From the NCBI RefSeq assembly GCF_947489715.1, contig NZ_CANLER010000004.1, positions 248,001 through 312,000 on the forward strand: 64,000 nucleotides of DNA, in the 5' to 3' direction. This document shows, piece by piece, positions 59,581 to 64,000 of this stretch; within the stretch, counting starts at the first letter, position 1, and each line of letters begins with the position of its first letter. The notes beneath the pieces were generated by a model. That model was not told the DNA's origin. It was given only the letters and a program-made list of their open reading frames with translations, and made no database searches. A program made the translations under genes and the position numbers. The DNA is from an uncultured Roseovarius sp. Its GTDB lineage: Bacteria > Pseudomonadota > Alphaproteobacteria > Rhodobacterales > Rhodobacteraceae.

Positions 59581-59837
59581 AGCTGGAAGTCGCTGGTGAT
59601 CGTGTCATAATTGACGCTTTTGATCTGGCGCCACTGATAGGTTGCGAACCCTCCGAAGTGCCTGGCCTGATGCGGGCAGGAAAGATCACCAGTGTCTCTG
59701 AGAAGGGTGAAGGTGAGGATGCCGGGCGGTTCCGGGTCACGTTCCGTTTCCAGACAACGCGGGTGCGGTTTACCTGCGCCCAGGATGGCACAGTCCTGTC
59801 GCAGATCAGAACAAAGGGTGCCGAAGATGGCCAGTAG
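59577..59837 (+). CDS. Small conserved-looking protein (possibly DUF6522)
   Basis: ATGA overlap with the regulator, overlap with the nnrS-like gene; same operon. Confidence 0.75.
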   Translation: MKLEVAGDRVIIDAFDLAPLIGCEPSEVPGLMRAGKITSVSEKGEGEDAGRFRVTFRFQTTRVRFTCAQDGTVLSQIRTKGAEDGQ

Positions 59838-61029
59838 TTCGGCCCAGCAGATGCGCGACTGGACCGGTCCCGCCGTTTTGTCCTTCGGGTTTCGGCCCTT
59901 CTTTTTCCTTGGGTCACTTTGGGCTGCGCTGGCGATGGTCCTGTGGGTTGGGATGCTGGCGGGCGGCATAAGCTTGCCGATGGCATTCGATCCGGTGGAT
60001 TGGCACGCGCATGCTTTCATCATCGGTTATCTGGGCGCCATCGTGTCGGGCTTTTTACTGACAGCGGTGCCCAACTGGACCGGACGGCTGCCGGTCGTGG
60101 GTTGGCGGCTGGGGTTACTGGCTGCGCTTTGGATCATCGGGCGCGGCGCGATGATGACCTCGGTCCATCTGCCGCCGGTAGTGGTCGCACTATTGGATAT
60201 GTCCTTTCTGATTGCGCTGGCCGCGATGCTGACGCGTGAGATCGTGGCGGGTAAGAACTGGCGCAACCTTATCGTGTTGGTGATGCTGTTGGCGCTGATA
60301 ACGGGCGGCTTGCTTTTTCACTGGCAGGCCGCACAGGGAGAGGTCGCCGCGCGCGCCGCCGGATTCCGGGTGATGCTGGGCGCGGCGGTCATGATGATCA
60401 GCGTCATTGGCGGGCGGATCATCCCGTCCTTCACCCGCAATTGGCTGGCCGGGCAGGGCAGTACTGCGCGTCCGGTGCCGCCGATGGCGCGGTTCGACAA
60501 GGCAACGCTTGTCCTGACGCTGCTGGCGATTTTGCTTTGGGTTTTTGCACCCCGGACCGATCCGACTGGCATTGCGTTGATTCTGGCCGGGTTGGTGCAG
60601 GCCCTACGGCTTTCGCGCTGGTGCGGTCACCATTGCCTGTCCGAGCCGCTGGTTTGGGTGCTGCACGCAGGATATGTCTTTATCCCAGTGGGCGCATTGG
60701 CATTGGGCGTCGGGATTCTGGGGCATGGCACGTTTGATCCGGCGGCGGGGCAGCACCTGTGGATGGCCGGCGCCATCGGGCTGATGACACTGGCGGTAAT
60801 GACAAGGGCGACTTTGGGCCATACCGGTCGTGATCTGACCGCCGGGAGCGCGACGACCATGATCTATCTGGCGCTTATCGCTGCGGTTCTTGTGCGGCTT
60901 CTGGCGGGCTTCATGCCATCTTCGGCCGATGTGCTTTATGCGCTTTCTGGCGGGTCTTGGTGCCTTGCTTTTATAGGCTTTGCCGTGATCTATGGACCAC
61001 TTTTGCTGCGCCCTCGACCCACACGTTAG
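59827..61029 (+). CDS. nnrS: NnrS-family haem/copper membrane protein
   Basis: FGFRPFFFLGSLWA; DWHAHAFIIGYLGAIVSGFLLTAVPNWTGR. Confidence 0.93.
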   Translation: MASSSAQQMRDWTGPAVLSFGFRPFFFLGSLWAALAMVLWVGMLAGGISLPMAFDPVDWHAHAFIIGYLGAIVSGFLLTAVPNWTGRLPVVGWRLGLLAALWIIGRGAMMTSVHLPPVVVALLDMSFLIALAAMLTREIVAGKNWRNLIVLVMLLALITGGLLFHWQAAQGEVAARAAGFRVMLGAAVMMISVIGGRIIPSFTRNWLAGQGSTARPVPPMARFDKATLVLTLLAILLWVFAPRTDPTGIALILAGLVQALRLSRWCGHHCLSEPLVWVLHAGYVFIPVGALALGVGILGHGTFDPAAGQHLWMAGAIGLMTLAVMTRATLGHTGRDLTAGSATTMIYLALIAAVLVRLLAGFMPSSADVLYALSGGSWCLAFIGFAVIYGPLLLRPRPTR

Positions 61030-61137
61030 CAACCTATTCTTGTGAGACCCTATTTTGCTTTCGCATGGCCTGTGCAAGACTGGCAGGTGGGGGCGCTATT
61101 CACAATCAAATCAGTTGCGCTTGGCCTGCGAAGGTTA

Positions 61138-61157
61138 TATTGACTCACCAGTCAATA
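61138..61157. promoter_or_regulatory. Perfect palindrome TATTGACT-CACC-AGTCAATA, TetR/BetI-type operator candidate
   Basis: Read directly; 20 bp upstream of an SBP start codon. Confidence 0.75.
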
Positions 61158-61176
61158 AAAACATCAGGGAGATATA

Positions 61177-62130
61177 ATGATGAAAACAACGACTTTAGGC
61201 GTGGCCTTTGCTTGTGTAGCGGGTGTCGCCGGTGCCGCTGAAATGGGTGCCGTGGATGAGCCGATCAAGCTGGCGGTCAATGAATGGACCGGTCAGCATG
61301 TCAGCACTCATATCGCCGGTGAGATGCTGAAAGCGGCGGGCTATAACGTGGAATATGTGACCGCCGGTTACATGAACATGTATCAGGCGATGGCTGATGG
61401 CGAAATCCACGGTGCGATGGAAATCTGGTCGTCGAACGTATCAGACGAATATGCCAAGCAGGTCGAGGCCGGTGGCGTGACCGAGCTGGGCGATCTGGGG
61501 CTGGATGCCAAGGAAGGCATCGCCTATCCCGCCCATGTGGCCGAGATATGCCCAGGCCTGCCCGCCTGGGAAGCGCTGAAGGAATGCGCACAGAATTTCG
61601 CCACCGCTGAAACCCTGCCTGCGGGCCGTCTGGTGGATTATCCCGCCGATTGGGGCACGCCGGGGGCCGACCGGATGACGGGGCTGGACCTGCCGTTCAA
61701 GGCCGTACCAGCGGGATCCGAGGGCGCGCTGATCGCGGAGTTGCGCGCGTCGACGGACAAGAAATCACCACTGCTCATTACCTTCTGGCAGCCGCATTGG
61801 GCGATGTCGGCCTATGATGTGCAATTCGTTGATCTGCCGGTGGGCGAAGCCGCCTGTTTCGAAGATCCGGCCTGGGGTCCAAATCCCAACGCAGTCAATG
61901 ATTGCGATTTCGCCCCGTCGCGGATTTTCAAAGCGTCCTGGTCCGGTATGGCCGACAAATGGCCCGCCGCTGCTGAAATACTGACCAACTACCAGCTTTC
62001 AGTCGAAGATCAGCAGCCATTGATGGGTCAGATCGACGTTGACGGACAATCGGTGGAAGAGGCCGTCGCCGCCTGGATGGCCGCGAACGAAGCGACCTGG
62101 AAACCCGTCGTCGACGCGGCCACCAACTAA
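61177..62130 (+). CDS. Glycine betaine/choline-type ABC transporter substrate-binding protein
   Basis: Signal peptide; OpuAC-like sequence; distant paralogue of 13021..13971. Confidence 0.9.
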   Translation: MMKTTTLGVAFACVAGVAGAAEMGAVDEPIKLAVNEWTGQHVSTHIAGEMLKAAGYNVEYVTAGYMNMYQAMADGEIHGAMEIWSSNVSDEYAKQVEAGGVTELGDLGLDAKEGIAYPAHVAEICPGLPAWEALKECAQNFATAETLPAGRLVDYPADWGTPGADRMTGLDLPFKAVPAGSEGALIAELRASTDKKSPLLITFWQPHWAMSAYDVQFVDLPVGEAACFEDPAWGPNPNAVNDCDFAPSRIFKASWSGMADKWPAAAEILTNYQLSVEDQQPLMGQIDVDGQSVEEAVAAWMAANEATWKPVVDAATN

Positions 62131-62146
62131 GCAACGGGCGCCAGAA

Positions 62147-63205
62147 ATGACCGACCAGACAGGCTCGACCGAGCCCGCCATCAGCTGCCGGAATGTCTGG
62201 CAGGTCTTTGGCCCCAATGCGAAACAAAAACTGGCCGATGTGTTGGCCAGCACGGGCGGCGACAGTGATGCCGCCGCCCATGCCTTGCGCGATCAGGGGC
62301 TGATCCCCGCCGTGCAGGATGCGACATTCGATGTCCACCCTGGCGAACTTTTCGTGATCATGGGGCTGTCCGGGTCAGGCAAATCCACCATCGTGCGCTG
62401 TATTTCGCAGCTGTTGCAGGCCACAGGTGGCGAGATCCTGATTGAGGGGGAAAACCTGGTCGATGCCTCGAAGGCGCGGCTGATCGAACTCAGACGCCGC
62501 AAGCTAGGCATGGTGTTCCAGCATTTCGGCCTGTTCCCGCACATGACTGTGACCGAAAACGTGGCATTTCCGCTGAAAATGCAGGGACAGGGCAAGACCG
62601 AGCGCATCAAGCGGGCGCTGGAGGTGATCGAACTTGTCGGTCTCAAAGGTCGCGAAAACAGTTTCCCGCGTGAGATGTCCGGCGGGCAGAGACAGCGGGT
62701 CGGGATCGCGCGGTCGCTGGCCGTGAACCCTGATATCTGGTTCCTGGACGAGCCGTTTTCGGCGCTTGATCCACTCATTCGTCGTCAGTTGCAGGACGAG
62801 TTCATCAACATTCAGGCGACCCTGCGGAAATCCATTGTCTTCATCACCCATGACATTGCCGAGGCGCTGAAGATCGCCGACCGGATCGCGATCATGCGTG
62901 ATGGCAAGATCGTTCAGATCGGCACGCCCACCGAAATCGTGTTGAAGCCGGTGGATGATTACGTACGCGAGTTTTCTAAAGATGTGGTCAAGGGTCGCCA
63001 TGCCAAGGTGGCGTCGGTGATGAAATCGGCCGAGGGCGAAACGCCAAGTGGTCCGGGCCTCAGGCAGGACATGACGCTTGAGGCCGCGCTTGCAGCCTGC
63101 ATCTCACATTATGATCCGGTGCCGGTCCTGTGCAGCGATGGCAAGATGGTGGGCGTTGTCGATCCCGCCGATCTGGCGGCGGCACTGCAGGCGGAAGAGA
63201 CATGA
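62147..63205 (+). CDS. Betaine-type ABC transporter ATP-binding protein
   Basis: Walker A GLSGSGKST, signature MSGGQRQR; paralogue of 14134..15162. Confidence 0.93.
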   Translation: MTDQTGSTEPAISCRNVWQVFGPNAKQKLADVLASTGGDSDAAAHALRDQGLIPAVQDATFDVHPGELFVIMGLSGSGKSTIVRCISQLLQATGGEILIEGENLVDASKARLIELRRRKLGMVFQHFGLFPHMTVTENVAFPLKMQGQGKTERIKRALEVIELVGLKGRENSFPREMSGGQRQRVGIARSLAVNPDIWFLDEPFSALDPLIRRQLQDEFINIQATLRKSIVFITHDIAEALKIADRIAIMRDGKIVQIGTPTEIVLKPVDDYVREFSKDVVKGRHAKVASVMKSAEGETPSGPGLRQDMTLEAALAACISHYDPVPVLCSDGKMVGVVDPADLAAALQAEET

Positions 63206-64000
63206 TGGCCGACAGCGATCTGGCCGCTAATCGTGGCGGGATCGCGCTCAGCACCGGTGTGCTTGCGGCGCTGATCACCTTGTTGACCGGGGCGATCTGC
63301 ATCGCGCTGACGCCGGTGGCGCCCTGGTTGGTCAAATTCCCCGATGCCTGGTCATTGCCTGCGGCCGAGTGGATCGGTATCTCGCTCACCTGGTTTCTAG
63401 AGTTGATCAAACCGGCAATGCGGTTGGCCTCCGCTGTGCTGGCCTATCCGATGGATTGGGCCAATATGTTGTTTACCGGGATGCCCTGGCCTTTGCTTAT
63501 CGGGTTGGTCACAGCGCTGGGCTGGTATATCGGCGGACTGCCGATGGCGGCTTTGGGCCTTGTCGGGTTGGGGTTTGTGCTGGCGACGGGATATTGGCTG
63601 GAAGGCATGGCCACGTTGGCCCTGGTGGCGGTGTCCGTCCCATTGGCGTTGGTCATGGGCGGGGCTATCGGCATTCTGGCCAATGAATTCCCGCGCTTCA
63701 AGAACGCAATCCAGACCGTTCTGGACGTGATGCAGACGGTGCCGACCTTTGCCTATCTGACGCCGCTTCTCTTCCTCTTTGGCTTCGGCCCGGTGGTGGG
63801 TCTGATCGCCAGTGCGATCTATGCTGCCCCGCCCATGGCACGCAACCTGATCCTCGGGCTGGAACGGGTGGAAAGCGATATTAAAGAGGCCGCCGTGATG
63901 TCGGGCGGCACCAGGTTACAACAGCTGTTTCTGATCGAAATCCCCTCGGCCAAGACGCAGATCATGGTCGGTGTGAACCAATGCCTGATGGCGGCGCTGA
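63202..64000 (+). CDS. Betaine-type ABC permease (partial, runs off the window)
   Basis: ATGA overlap; open to the window end; EAA loop KEAAVMSGGTRLQQLFLIEIPSAKTQIMVGVNQ. Confidence 0.9.
   Translation, partial: MMADSDLAANRGGIALSTGVLAALITLLTGAICIALTPVAPWLVKFPDAWSLPAAEWIGISLTWFLELIKPAMRLASAVLAYPMDWANMLFTGMPWPLLIGLVTALGWYIGGLPMAALGLVGLGFVLATGYWLEGMATLALVAVSVPLALVMGGAIGILANEFPRFKNAIQTVLDVMQTVPTFAYLTPLLFLFGFGPVVGLIASAIYAAPPMARNLILGLERVESDIKEAAVMSGGTRLQQLFLIEIPSAKTQIMVGVNQCLMAAL

Overview
The window is a chromosomal segment of a Rhodobacterales (Roseobacter-like) alphaproteobacterium; this placement is inferred from gene content and protein style. Most of it is core chromosome on both strands: ychF end, rlmH-rsfS, asd, valS, zntB, glnD, LpoA-like/rsmI/yraN/gshB, comM-like, cobU, rpoH-type sigma factor, coaBC-dut-moeB-like-M3 peptidase. 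Three parts stand out. (1) A decaying accessory region at about 0.3-5.3 kb around tRNA-Ser(GCU): a compositionally mosaic TPR-like protein with 47-residue repeats, an integrase N-terminal fragment joined to the C-terminal half of an Lrp/AsnC regulator, a nested inverted repeat, and two catabolic pseudogenes. (2) A probable TMAO uptake and demethylation operon at 13.0-19.9 kb: TmoXVW-like betaine-type ABC transporter, cupin, and a DUF1989-GcvT fusion resembling Tdm, with a divergent LysR gene. (3) At 59.1-64.0 kb, an NsrR-like/NnrS nitric-oxide response cluster followed by a second betaine-type ABC transporter behind a TetR/BetI-like palindrome. I also found several strong uncatalogued operator-like palindromes, an 11-bp helically phased repeat present twice 32.7 kb apart, a 21-bp tandem repeat in an MscS gene, and two very short ORFs. 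I saw no rRNA, CRISPR array, intact prophage or intact IS. No clearly new multi-gene system is proven; the best candidates for follow-up are the mosaic TPR protein, the phased repeats, the DUF2975/XRE operator and the uncharacterised monoheme protein.
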